Shown piece by piece: positions 54,554 to 63,427 of a stretch of 64,000 nucleotides of DNA. The stretch's first letter is position 1, and each line of letters begins with the position of its first letter. This stretch comes from Marinisporobacter sp. (lineage in GTDB: Bacteria > Bacillota > Clostridia > Peptostreptococcales > Thermotaleaceae). The position numbers were made by a program, and so were the translations under genes. Where the stretch lies: contig JAOARV010000006.1 of assembly GCA_025210395.1 (NCBI GenBank), positions 1-64,000 on the forward strand, read 5' to 3'. Under the pieces are notes generated by a model. That model did no database searches. It was not told the DNA's origin and was given only the letters and a program-made list of their open reading frames with translations.

Positions 54554-57292
54554 ATGATGAGAAAACATATGTATTTTTGTTTATTTATTTTAATGGTTAT
54601 TATGATCTTATCGTATTCATTATTTGAATATAGCTATATTTTAAATGAACCTATTTTTAAAGATGGATATTATTTAGAAGATGTGAAGAATGGAAATCTT
54701 ACCCTTAAGCATCTTTGGACAGGACAAGGAGGAGATCACTATTATTTATTTAAGCAAAGGGATACAAATCTTGAAAAATTAAAATTTGGAAAATGGGAGG
54801 ATGAAACTCTATATATAGATACATCGGAACAATATTTAGTAAGAGTAAATGAAAAAAATGAAGTTGTAACTAGAATGAATTGGGAAAATAAAGATGGTAG
54901 ATTAAAAAATATTGTAACAGATGAGGAAGAAAATATTTATATACAATGGGAAAAATTAGATGAATATGATTCAAAAATTGAAGAAGAGGGAATTAAAGTA
55001 TATACCAAGAAAGGTAAATTTATTGCAGATATTTTTCAAAAATCTTATAGAGGAAAGAAATTTCCGCAAGTACCCTATGGGATTGGTTTTATAAAAGCTC
55101 TTCAATATAATAAAGGGAAGGTATACTTTTATTATCAAACAAATGAAAAATTAGGTCTTTATCAATATGATCACTATTTAGAGGATCTATGGGAGACAGA
55201 TATTGTAGAAGAAGAATACAAATTTATTGATCTAGTAGGAACTGAACTTGGACAAATTTATTTTGCAACAAATGATTCAAAATTTGGTGTAGTAAATGAA
55301 AATGGACAGGTTCTTTTATTAAAGGATTTCTTTCATGAAAAGCAAGTTATTGGATCTATTTTTAAAGAAAGAAAAGTAGTATGGATAGAATTGTTATCAT
55401 CAAAGGGTACCAAAACAGTGAAATATGAAAACAATCAATTTGTAACAGTAGGTAAAATCAATAAAGGGTTAGAGTCAGGGATTAAGGGAAATATTGATTA
55501 TTCGAAAAATATTTTGCAATTGAAATATATGGTTTTAGGTGGATTCTTCCTGATTTTACTTTTGATCATTTATCTCATCCGCTTTATATATATATATTTA
55601 TTTCAAAGAAAAGTATATATTGTCATCAAACAATTAATGGTTGTTATTCCATTGATTTTAATGGGGATGATGATATTAATTCTTCAAAGTGTAGTGGGTG
55701 GGTTTTCTGAATTTTCAGATGAAATTCAAGGAGGAGAATTCCATAAATTTAATCAAATCATAGATGAAAAATTTGAAATGATTGAAAAAAGGGCGAAGGA
55801 TCGCCATTATTTAGGGAATTTGATAGATGCTATTGAGCTATATAAAGATATGGATGGAGATGTATATAAAGAATTATACAATATGACAAAGTTGACAGAT
55901 CTGAATTATGATGGGATTGAGGGAATGTACTGGGTCATTGATAAGGTGGAAAATGGAAATGTTTACAAAGTATTAGATTCAGAGAATCATTTCAAAATGT
56001 TTTATCCTAGATTTGCCAAAGGAAAAAATAAATTTTTTAAAGCAGCAGCAGAAGGAAATACGGTTGATGCTATAGGAACAAATAATCAATATATCTTTAC
56101 TATGAAGCCTATATACAATGACAAAGAGGACGTTGTAGGGATTTTTCAAATCGGCATGTATTATTCAGGATATAGACAAAAGGTGGATATGAGAATTTTT
56201 AGTAGTATCGTCTATAGGATTTTTGCAATCACAATAATGATTGTTGGGATGATTATTTGCATGACTTATTTCCTGTTAAGAAATTTATCTAAATTGACTA
56301 AAACGGTAAAAGAAGTAGCTGCTGGAAATTTAGACAGGGAAGTAGATATTCGAAGTAAGGATGAAATTGAAGAATTATCTGAATCTTTTAATTTGATGAC
56401 GGCTAATATTCGAAAATATATTGAAAGTATTACAGCTATTAATAAATCTTATTATCGATTTATTCCTAAAGAAATTTTAAGCTTGCTCGACAGGGAAGAT
56501 GTAAATGAAATTAACTTAGGGGATCATGGAAAATTCGAAATGTGTATCTTGAATGTAGGGATTGAAAATTTCTATGAAATTTCTGGGAAAATGAGTGAGG
56601 AAGAAAGCTTTCAATTCATTAATGAATATTTAAAAATTATAGGTCCCATTATACGAAAGTATGGAGGGGTTATAGAAAATTATTTTGGGAAGGGACTTGT
56701 AGGAATTTTCCCTGGAAATAGTGAAAATTCAGTAAAAGCAGCTATTCAAATCATCTATAAGACTTCAAAATATGCTATGAAAAATAGCCATTTACCTAAA
56801 GGGGATGTACGAATAGCTATTCATAAGGGAACCATATTGATTGGGGTTATTGGAGAAGAACAAAGACTTCAAAGTAGGATGATTTCAGATAGTGCAAATA
56901 GTACAGGAGCTATTCGTGAAAGGGCTAGTTTGTTATCCTCTAAAATACTCATTACTAAAGAAGTGTTTGACGATATAGGAAGCAATCATTTTCAGTATAG
57001 AAGAATAGGGAAAGTGAGTATTGCTAATAGAGAAGAGAGTATGGAACTATATGATATTTATGAAGCAGATGATTTAGAAATAAAAATATTAAAAATGAAA
57101 ATGAAAGAAACCTTTGAGCAGGCAGTAGATGCTTTTACATTAGGAAGGTTTTATGAAGCACGTTCTTCTTTTGTAAAAATATTAGATGAGTATACACATG
57201 ATTATGCCGCAAGAGAATATTTTTATCAAAGTGATGAATATTACAAAAATGAAGTAAAAAAAGATGAGAATACAAGTTTAATACTATCTTAG
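54554..57292 (+). CDS. Membrane receptor with HAMP and degenerate class III cyclase domain
   Basis: A 912-residue protein (an ATG three bases later is also possible). Layout: membrane helix 5-25; extracytoplasmic domain to about 325, beta-propeller-like; two helices (about 327-350, 362-385); a Cache-like extracytoplasmic domain 390-545 ('FQIGMYYSGYR'); helix 548-570; HAMP 572-625; class III adenylate/guanylate-cyclase fold about 655-845; C-terminal helical tail. In active cyclases two aspartates bind the metal ions; here the first site reads 'ILNVGIENF' and the second 'YFGKGLVGIF', so both aspartates are missing. It is therefore probably a receptor or a regulatory pseudo-cyclase, not an enzyme. 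It precedes the injection-system genes by 98 bases and is divergent from the MORN operon, so it may sense when to produce the system. Confidence 0.8.
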   Translation: MMRKHMYFCLFILMVIMILSYSLFEYSYILNEPIFKDGYYLEDVKNGNLTLKHLWTGQGGDHYYLFKQRDTNLEKLKFGKWEDETLYIDTSEQYLVRVNEKNEVVTRMNWENKDGRLKNIVTDEEENIYIQWEKLDEYDSKIEEEGIKVYTKKGKFIADIFQKSYRGKKFPQVPYGIGFIKALQYNKGKVYFYYQTNEKLGLYQYDHYLEDLWETDIVEEEYKFIDLVGTELGQIYFATNDSKFGVVNENGQVLLLKDFFHEKQVIGSIFKERKVVWIELLSSKGTKTVKYENNQFVTVGKINKGLESGIKGNIDYSKNILQLKYMVLGGFFLILLLIIYLIRFIYIYLFQRKVYIVIKQLMVVIPLILMGMMILILQSVVGGFSEFSDEIQGGEFHKFNQIIDEKFEMIEKRAKDRHYLGNLIDAIELYKDMDGDVYKELYNMTKLTDLNYDGIEGMYWVIDKVENGNVYKVLDSENHFKMFYPRFAKGKNKFFKAAAEGNTVDAIGTNNQYIFTMKPIYNDKEDVVGIFQIGMYYSGYRQKVDMRIFSSIVYRIFAITIMIVGMIICMTYFLLRNLSKLTKTVKEVAAGNLDREVDIRSKDEIEELSESFNLMTANIRKYIESITAINKSYYRFIPKEILSLLDREDVNEINLGDHGKFEMCILNVGIENFYEISGKMSEEESFQFINEYLKIIGPIIRKYGGVIENYFGKGLVGIFPGNSENSVKAAIQIIYKTSKYAMKNSHLPKGDVRIAIHKGTILIGVIGEEQRLQSRMISDSANSTGAIRERASLLSSKILITKEVFDDIGSNHFQYRRIGKVSIANREESMELYDIYEADDLEIKILKMKMKETFEQAVDAFTLGRFYEARSSFVKILDEYTHDYAAREYFYQSDEYYKNEVKKDENTSLILS

Positions 57293-57300
57293 ATAAGACC

Positions 57301-57332
57301 TACAAAAGGAACTGATTACAAAAGGAACTGAT
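57301..57332 (+). repeat. Exact 16-bp tandem duplication
   Basis: TACAAAAGGAACTGAT occurs twice in direct succession just after the receptor's stop codon and ahead of the PAAR-like gene. Confidence 0.85.
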
Positions 57333-57390
57333 TATGAAAGGGATAGAAAGAAAATAGCCAAAAGATAGACAATAAATATTGGAGGTATCT

Positions 57391-57777
57391 ATGGGATTCT
57401 TAGTTGCAAATGGTGCCATGTTGAAGTGTTCATTTGGAAATGTACCTTCTTCTATGATGGTGTTACCTGAAAGTAGAGTTTTATCAACTTCACCTGCTGC
57501 TACCATAATGGATTATAAGCCTCTTGTGAATATTCTTCCCTTTGGCATGTGTATGTCTCTTGCTAATCCAACGGTAGCTTCAGCTACTGCTGCTGCCTTA
57601 GGAGTGCTTACGCCTATGCCATGTATACCAAACACTACAGCACCTTGGCTTCCAGGATGCCAAAATGTGATAATCGGAGGAAAACCAGCTCTAAATCATT
57701 CTTCCAAATTGATGTGTATGTGGGGAGGAATTATTCAAGTAGCACAGCCAGGACAAATGAAGACAATGATTCCCTAG
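57391..57777 (+). CDS. DUF4280 PAAR-like spike-tip protein
   Basis: A 128-residue protein matching the DUF4280 family, whose members serve as PAAR-like tips of contractile injection systems. Hallmarks: 'GAMLKCSFGNVPSS', 'ATIMDYKPLVNI', 'FGMCMSLANPTVA', 'TPMPCIPNTTAPW' and 'LMCMWGGIIQVAQPGQ'. Many conserved Cys and Pro residues would form the metal-bound cone. The start is the ATG at 57391, right after GGAGGTATCT; the frame opens four codons earlier inside the ribosome site. It is the first gene of the injection-system operon, 24 bases ahead of the next gene. Confidence 0.9.
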   Translation: MGFLVANGAMLKCSFGNVPSSMMVLPESRVLSTSPAATIMDYKPLVNILPFGMCMSLANPTVASATAAALGVLTPMPCIPNTTAPWLPGCQNVIIGGKPALNHSSKLMCMWGGIIQVAQPGQMKTMIP

Positions 57778-57800
57778 AATATTTAGATTGGAGGTTTATT

Positions 57801-60185
57801 ATGCCGAGTTTAGATCATGCAAAAAAGAAAAACAATAGGAATTTAAATAGGAATGTTGGTATTAAAAAAGCAGTTAATGCTACACAGAAAAATTCAGCTA
57901 ATGGAGGAACCTTACAAAATCAATTAGGGAATCAAGGGTTGATTACTGTACTACCTAAAAGGAATCAATCAAATAATACTCCTAAAGGCTATGAACGGTA
58001 TATAGAGGTAAAGAGTATTCTAAATAAAAATTTTGATGATAAAAAAATACTAGAACTACTAAAAGACGAAATGAGTACAGCTAAAAAAGCATGCTCTGAT
58101 GATTGTATAAAAAATGCAGAGGAAGCGGCAAAGAAGAAGTTTGGATATTTTGGAGGCGCCATTGGAAAGTATAAGTCGGATGATGTGGGGTATCAGTTTA
58201 GAAGCCATTTGAAAGAAAAGACAAGAGACTGGACGAGACACCAAGTAGATACAGAATACAGTAATTATACGAGTGAAAAAATAAGTGAAGTAGATAAAAA
58301 TAGCAAACTTTCAGATGAAGAAAAAAATACACAAAAGCTAAATTTAATAGATGAGATGAGTCAAAGAAAAATATTTTTGAAGGATGAATTATATAAAGAT
58401 GGTAAGAGTGATGTTGAAGCTAGGCTACAAAATGAGAGTCAGAAAGCCATTAAAAGGGCATATACTGAAACTATAAAAAGCTGTGAAGAGATCATTAAAG
58501 AACAGATGATCCAAAAGTTCAAATCAAATTTTATAGAAATATATATGGGCTTTGGAGAAGTTTCAAATTATTGGGGACTTAAAGCTGCAACAGCTAGAAC
58601 AATTGAGCATATTAAGGCGAAGGCGTCTAGTATAGGAAAAAATGCTTATAAGGCTGGTAGCAAGGAATTATTAGAAAAAGCATCTAAAGATGCACAAATG
58701 AAAAGAGATGAAATCATCAAGGGACTAGGAGGTCAAGTGAAAGATGGCAAGCTGTCTTTTGATCAGGTTCAAAAAGATGATTATAAGGCTGTAGAGGAAT
58801 TTATATATGAAAAAGATGCAAATGCTGCATTAAGCAACGGAATAAAACAAGGCGGAGATGTAAAAAAACAGATTAGCGATAAAATTCGTTCAGGAGAGAT
58901 TGTTGCTCCTAATGTGAATAAAGGATTTAAAGCTTTTGCTAGTGCTGCTGTTATGGCAGTACCAGAAAAGGGAGATACTGCTTCAGCAGAAGGAATCATA
59001 AGAATTCCAGTAGCTCCAGCTGCATATGTATCTATAAAAATTACAGGAGAAGTGGAACGTGATTTTAAAGATTATGTAACAGCAAATCTTTCTCTTGGTT
59101 TTGGAGGAGGAGGGACAGCTGGAATAGCAACTCTTCATGGAGAATTAGGAGGCTTTATTGAAGTATCAGGAAAAAGCTCAGATAATTTAGCCAAGCTCAT
59201 GTCCTATGCCCTTTATAGAAAAGCAAGAGAATCTCGTGTGATTCCTCATGGATTAACAGATAAAATGTGGGGAATGGGAAATAAAAGTGGAGAAACAAAG
59301 TATAATGAAGCAGAAGCCTATGGATCACAATTAGAAGCTCAGTTATTTGGAAAAGGAGCTGACGCAGATAACGCAGCCAAGATAGGCGCTTATGGAAAAT
59401 TGTCAGCAGAAATAGGAGATATGAGTAGTGGTCTAGGAGGGGCAGTAGAATTTTCTAGTGCTATTGCTAGTGAATATTCTAAAGCAAGCTTTGATGAGGG
59501 TGCTGGAAAAGGTAGACTTGGAAAAATGGAAAAGTATAAATTGGGTGGACAGGATGCAAAAGGAGATCAAGTAGAAAAGCTAGGCTTTGAAGGAAAAATT
59601 GGTGGCGGCATTGCAGAAGGACTTTTAAATGCAGAGATAGAGCTTAGAGGAAAGGATGTAGAAGCAGTAACCATAAAAGGAAAAGGCACTTTAAAGGGTA
59701 CTGCTGGAAAGCTAGGAGATGATGCTGCTAAAGTAGGAGTAAAACTTACTATGGATATTATGCAGGCACTAAAAACCACAGGAACAAATGTAGTTGGATT
59801 AGGAAAAGTTGCTGATAAGAAAAAAAGAATAGGATCAGATATGACTTTAGTGGCTTCTGATTTGGGGATGAATATAAAAGAAATATTAGATAATAAGGAT
59901 GAGTTTGGAAAGATGATTGGAAATTATTATGATCCTTTATCAGGAGAGGAGAATGCTATAGCTAGTGCTGCATCTGCATTATCTTTTGGTATAACCTACA
60001 AGTGGGAGCCTGGATCAAAAGGAAAATTGACTTTTGCATTAACTAGTTCTAAAAAAGTTGCATTGGATGCATATGTAGCAGGTGTTGAAATGAAGAAGGG
60101 AAGGAATTTATTCCGTTGGACAAGTGGAGAGGATATGAATAACTTTAAGAGCTTGAGTGGTTTAAAAGGAGGCGTTCAAGTATGA
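57801..60185 (+). CDS. Large injection-system-associated protein, cargo candidate
   Basis: A 794-residue protein starting at ATG 57801 after GGAGG; the frame extends 60 codons further upstream but that overlaps the PAAR gene and has no start site. The N terminus ('MPSLDHAKKKNNRNLNRN') is basic and flexible, followed by a long charged helical part (about 70-380, many Lys/Glu) and then a Gly-rich part (420-794) with 'LSLGFGGGGTAG' and 'GKLSAEIGDMSSGLGG', which looks like a membrane-inserting or beta-helical segment. I recognise no family. Position directly behind the PAAR-like tip and overlapping the next gene by 4 bases suggests a toxin/effector with an immunity or chaperone partner (next gene), or a tail component. 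This is inference. Confidence 0.6.
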   Translation: MPSLDHAKKKNNRNLNRNVGIKKAVNATQKNSANGGTLQNQLGNQGLITVLPKRNQSNNTPKGYERYIEVKSILNKNFDDKKILELLKDEMSTAKKACSDDCIKNAEEAAKKKFGYFGGAIGKYKSDDVGYQFRSHLKEKTRDWTRHQVDTEYSNYTSEKISEVDKNSKLSDEEKNTQKLNLIDEMSQRKIFLKDELYKDGKSDVEARLQNESQKAIKRAYTETIKSCEEIIKEQMIQKFKSNFIEIYMGFGEVSNYWGLKAATARTIEHIKAKASSIGKNAYKAGSKELLEKASKDAQMKRDEIIKGLGGQVKDGKLSFDQVQKDDYKAVEEFIYEKDANAALSNGIKQGGDVKKQISDKIRSGEIVAPNVNKGFKAFASAAVMAVPEKGDTASAEGIIRIPVAPAAYVSIKITGEVERDFKDYVTANLSLGFGGGGTAGIATLHGELGGFIEVSGKSSDNLAKLMSYALYRKARESRVIPHGLTDKMWGMGNKSGETKYNEAEAYGSQLEAQLFGKGADADNAAKIGAYGKLSAEIGDMSSGLGGAVEFSSAIASEYSKASFDEGAGKGRLGKMEKYKLGGQDAKGDQVEKLGFEGKIGGGIAEGLLNAEIELRGKDVEAVTIKGKGTLKGTAGKLGDDAAKVGVKLTMDIMQALKTTGTNVVGLGKVADKKKRIGSDMTLVASDLGMNIKEILDNKDEFGKMIGNYYDPLSGEENAIASAASALSFGITYKWEPGSKGKLTFALTSSKKVALDAYVAGVEMKKGRNLFRWTSGEDMNNFKSLSGLKGGVQV

Positions 60186-60634
60186 AAATCTTAAAATGGA
60201 CAGATGAATTTGGAAGAAGGCTACATTCGGAAGTTATTCATATAAAAATAAAAGATAAAAAGGATATTCGATTAATGATTCAAGTAGATTATTCTACTTA
60301 TTTATATATCTACAAAAACGAGCTTTTTCATTTGTATCATGAAGCAATCATCAATCCTTCAAAGGATGAATTTGTACAAGATCAACCAATAGAAATAGAA
60401 TTAAAGCTTTCTCAAGAGCATATAGAACTTTTAAGCTTAGCAATTTCTATTGAAGAAGATGAAGTATTAAGTTACTTATATGAAAAAGCAGCTCACCAGC
60501 CTGAAAATGTATTTATTCATACAGATTTTTGGTATGTAATGAAGGTAAAGCAGCGGGTCAAGCTTCCTAAAGAACTTGAAGAGCTTGGAAGTGTTAAGAT
60601 GGGATTTATAACAAAATGGAATAATTTGGCGTAG
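60182..60634 (+). CDS. Unrecognised 150-residue protein, possible partner of the upstream gene
   Basis: An alternating alpha/beta protein of 150 residues with no recognised motif ('KWTDEFGRRLHSEVI', 'YIYKNELFHLYHEAI'). Its ATG overlaps the stop of the 794-residue gene (ATGA), so translation is coupled. Small proteins coupled to effectors are often immunity proteins or chaperones; that is the only basis for a role here. No signal peptide or membrane helix. Confidence 0.65.
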   Translation: MKILKWTDEFGRRLHSEVIHIKIKDKKDIRLMIQVDYSTYLYIYKNELFHLYHEAIINPSKDEFVQDQPIEIELKLSQEHIELLSLAISIEEDEVLSYLYEKAAHQPENVFIHTDFWYVMKVKQRVKLPKELEELGSVKMGFITKWNNLA

Positions 60635-60647
60635 AGAGGTTTGTTCT

Positions 60648-62828
60648 ATGGAGCAAAAGACATTTTACGAGGATTCAAGTGAATATCTAATAGATCTTCT
60701 AAAGCTTTTGGATTTAAAAATTAAAAGATTGATCCTTATTGAAAATCAAGAAAAGTCAAAGGAACTAAATCCTTGGAAGGGCTTGACCATTTCAGAAGGA
60801 GAAGTCCTTGAAATATTTAATGAACATGTATCCCATGAAATTTTAGAAAAAGTGAATCAAATTCATCAAGATATGAAGCAATTAAATTTAAAAATAGAAG
60901 AGAAATTTATTGAAAGTAAACATAAAGGGATTGAACTTAAAATTCAAACATTAATAGAAACTTTCCAATTAGATCCTGTAGAAAAAGAGATATTATTCAT
61001 AGGGATGGCTGTAGAAATTGATGCAAAATATGAAAAAATATATGGCTTCCTACAAGATAATATTAATAAAAAAAGAGCCTCGATAGATTTGGCTTTAAGG
61101 ATATTAAATCTATCTGCTAAGGAAAAAATTCATTTTAGAAATCAAATAAGAAGAGAAAGCTTTCTAAAAACCTTTATCCTAAAAAATGATCCTTTTGATA
61201 GTGAAGAACCTTTCTTTTCAAATGAAATCATTATAGATGAGAGAATTATTGATTATATATTAGGAAATAAAAATATTGATTTGAGCTTAATAGATATGAT
61301 GAGCTTTCATGAATATAGGCATTTGGATTTTGAATATGTTGGAGAAAACAGCATCTACGAAAATATAGGTATAACGGTTGAAAATTTTCTAAAGGATGAT
61401 ACACAATATCACAATAATTTATTTCTTTATCTATATGGAGATAAGGGTGTTGGAAAAAAGCATGAAGTACAGAAATATTGTCATTTTATCAAGAAGGATT
61501 TAATCATAGCAGATTTAAAGGTTTTGACAACGAAGGAAGCACCCTTAAAGGAATCTATTATGAAAATCATTCGAGAAGGGGTACTAAGAGAAGCAGCTAT
61601 TTGTTTTGAAAATTTTCATTCTATGGAAGAATCCTTAGAAGAAAAAGATATATTTCTAAAAGATTTTTTCTTCATGACGAGCTATTTTTTAGAACCTATA
61701 TTTATTCTTTCAGAAAAAATTTATGAATCTAATAAATATTTTAATGAAAATACAGTGGTAGCTTTTTATTTAGAGCGACCTACCTATAAGATCAGGGAAG
61801 AATTATGGGGATTTTATACAAAAAAGTATGAGGTAGAAGATCTACCCCATAAGGATTTAGCAGCAAAATTTTATTTTACACCTCTCCAAATAAAAAATGC
61901 TGTGAAGGCGACAAAATCAAAATTACTTTTAAATAGAGATAAAGAAAATGATGTATATAAATCTTGCTTTGAACAAGTAGATAAAAAATTAATGCAGAAA
62001 GCGGTAAAGGTAAACATAGGATATGATTGGGAACAATTGATTTTACCTAAGGAACAGAAAAATCTACTAAAGGATGCCTGCAATCAAGTAAAAAATAGAT
62101 ATATTGTCTATAATGAGTGGGGCTTTGATAAAAAGGTAGCCTATGGAAAGGGATTAGCCATCATCTGTGCAGGACCTCCAGGAACAGGAAAGACCATGTC
62201 AGCTCAAGTTATGGCTAATGAACTGAATTTAGAATTATATCGAATTGATTTATCTCAAATGGTCAGTAAATATATAGGAGAAACAGAAAAAAATCTTCAT
62301 CAGATTTTTAGTCAAGCAAGTCTCAGTAATGCCATATTATTCTTTGATGAAGCAGATGCACTATTTGGAAAAAGAAGTGACGTAAAGAATGCAAATGACC
62401 GCTATGCAAATATAGAGACCTCTTATTTGCTTCAAAAAATTGAAGAATATGAAGGGGTGACCCTGTTGGCAACAAACTTTCTTAAAAATATTGATAAGGC
62501 ATTTTTAAGAAGAATTAATTTTATTATTAACTTTCCTTTTCCAGATCAAGCTTCAAGACAAAAAATCTGGGAGATAACCATTCCAAAGAATGCACCAATA
62601 GATCAAGAAGTAGATTTTGAATTTTTAGCTAAAACCTTTGAAATGGCTGGAGGAAATATTAAAAATACCATTATCTATGCAGCCTTCTTGGCAGCTCAGG
62701 AAAATGAAAAAATAGGGATGAAGCATATTTTATTTGCAGCAAAGTATGAGCTTCAAAAGATGGACAAGTTATTATTAAAGGAAGATTTAGGAGAATACAA
62801 ATACTTATTAGACTTATATGGGAGGTGA
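60648..62828 (+). CDS. AAA+ ATPase of a contractile injection system (Afp15-like)
   Basis: A 726-residue protein. The C-terminal AAA+ module (about 480-700) has Walker A 'GPPGTGKTMS' (about 509), Walker B 'ILFFDEADALFGKRSD' (about 566), sensor 'TLLATNFLKNIDKAF' and arginine fingers 'LRRINF'. The N-terminal 450 residues are a variable part with a second, weaker P-loop-like 'YGDKGVGKKHE' (about 262). This two-part arrangement is that of the AAA+ ATPase found in nearly every eCIS cluster, thought to help assembly or cargo loading. It overlaps the next gene. Confidence 0.88.
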   Translation: MEQKTFYEDSSEYLIDLLKLLDLKIKRLILIENQEKSKELNPWKGLTISEGEVLEIFNEHVSHEILEKVNQIHQDMKQLNLKIEEKFIESKHKGIELKIQTLIETFQLDPVEKEILFIGMAVEIDAKYEKIYGFLQDNINKKRASIDLALRILNLSAKEKIHFRNQIRRESFLKTFILKNDPFDSEEPFFSNEIIIDERIIDYILGNKNIDLSLIDMMSFHEYRHLDFEYVGENSIYENIGITVENFLKDDTQYHNNLFLYLYGDKGVGKKHEVQKYCHFIKKDLIIADLKVLTTKEAPLKESIMKIIREGVLREAAICFENFHSMEESLEEKDIFLKDFFFMTSYFLEPIFILSEKIYESNKYFNENTVVAFYLERPTYKIREELWGFYTKKYEVEDLPHKDLAAKFYFTPLQIKNAVKATKSKLLLNRDKENDVYKSCFEQVDKKLMQKAVKVNIGYDWEQLILPKEQKNLLKDACNQVKNRYIVYNEWGFDKKVAYGKGLAIICAGPPGTGKTMSAQVMANELNLELYRIDLSQMVSKYIGETEKNLHQIFSQASLSNAILFFDEADALFGKRSDVKNANDRYANIETSYLLQKIEEYEGVTLLATNFLKNIDKAFLRRINFIINFPFPDQASRQKIWEITIPKNAPIDQEVDFEFLAKTFEMAGGNIKNTIIYAAFLAAQENEKIGMKHILFAAKYELQKMDKLLLKEDLGEYKYLLDLYGR

Positions 62829-63414
62829 TGTTATTCCAGCTTATACTGCTATTGCAGATGTTGGATCGAGCATTATAAAGCTTCTGCAAGAAAATTTAGT
62901 ACCAGAACCTATCCTAAAAAAGGAAAATATTGGACTGTGCTCACCTGCTGAAAAGGGAGATTTTCAATTAACCATGTATCTATATAATATTGAAGAATGT
63001 GGAGAATACAGGATTAATGAAATGATTAAGCTTCCTGATGGGAATTTACAATATCCACCCATTTCCTTTAATTTATATTATCTCTTAACGGCTTATTCTA
63101 CTGCAGAATTAAAATCAAAAGCATTAGATGAGCACAAGATTTTAGGAAGAGCTATTCAAGTATTACATGATCATGGAACACTTAATAGAGAATACCTTTT
63201 AGGAAGTCTAAAAAGTAGTGATCAGGATATTCGTATTCAAATAAAAAACCTTACTTATGATGAAATGATGAGAATATGGAATTTTCATGATATTCCATAT
63301 AGCTTGTCCATTGCATATAGAGTAGGACCCATTCTTATCGACTCTACAAGAATTAAGAAAACCAAAAGAGTTGTGGATAGTAGCATTCATATTACTAGAA
63401 AAGATGTGAAATAA
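62818..63414 (+). CDS. DUF4255 / Pvc16-family tail-terminator-like protein
   Basis: A 198-residue protein of the Pvc16/Afp16 N-terminal family: 'AYTAIADVGSSIIKLL', 'FQLTMYLYNIEE', 'YPPISFNLYYLLTAYS' and 'LGRAIQVLHDHGTL' are its usual markers. Afp16 homologues cap the tube and sheath and set length. The ATG at 62818 overlaps the ATPase gene by 11 bases; since GGGAGGTGATG lies inside the first codons, the functional start could be an ATT at 62833, so the first five residues are uncertain. Confidence 0.85.
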   Translation: MGGDVIPAYTAIADVGSSIIKLLQENLVPEPILKKENIGLCSPAEKGDFQLTMYLYNIEECGEYRINEMIKLPDGNLQYPPISFNLYYLLTAYSTAELKSKALDEHKILGRAIQVLHDHGTLNREYLLGSLKSSDQDIRIQIKNLTYDEMMRIWNFHDIPYSLSIAYRVGPILIDSTRIKKTKRVVDSSIHITRKDVK

Positions 63415-63427
63415 GGGAGCGTAATTT

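Noticed and set aside
57621-57800. Longer N terminus of the 794-residue protein
   Set aside because: It would overlap the PAAR-like gene by 157 bases in another frame; the ATG at 57801 has a proper GGAGG site.
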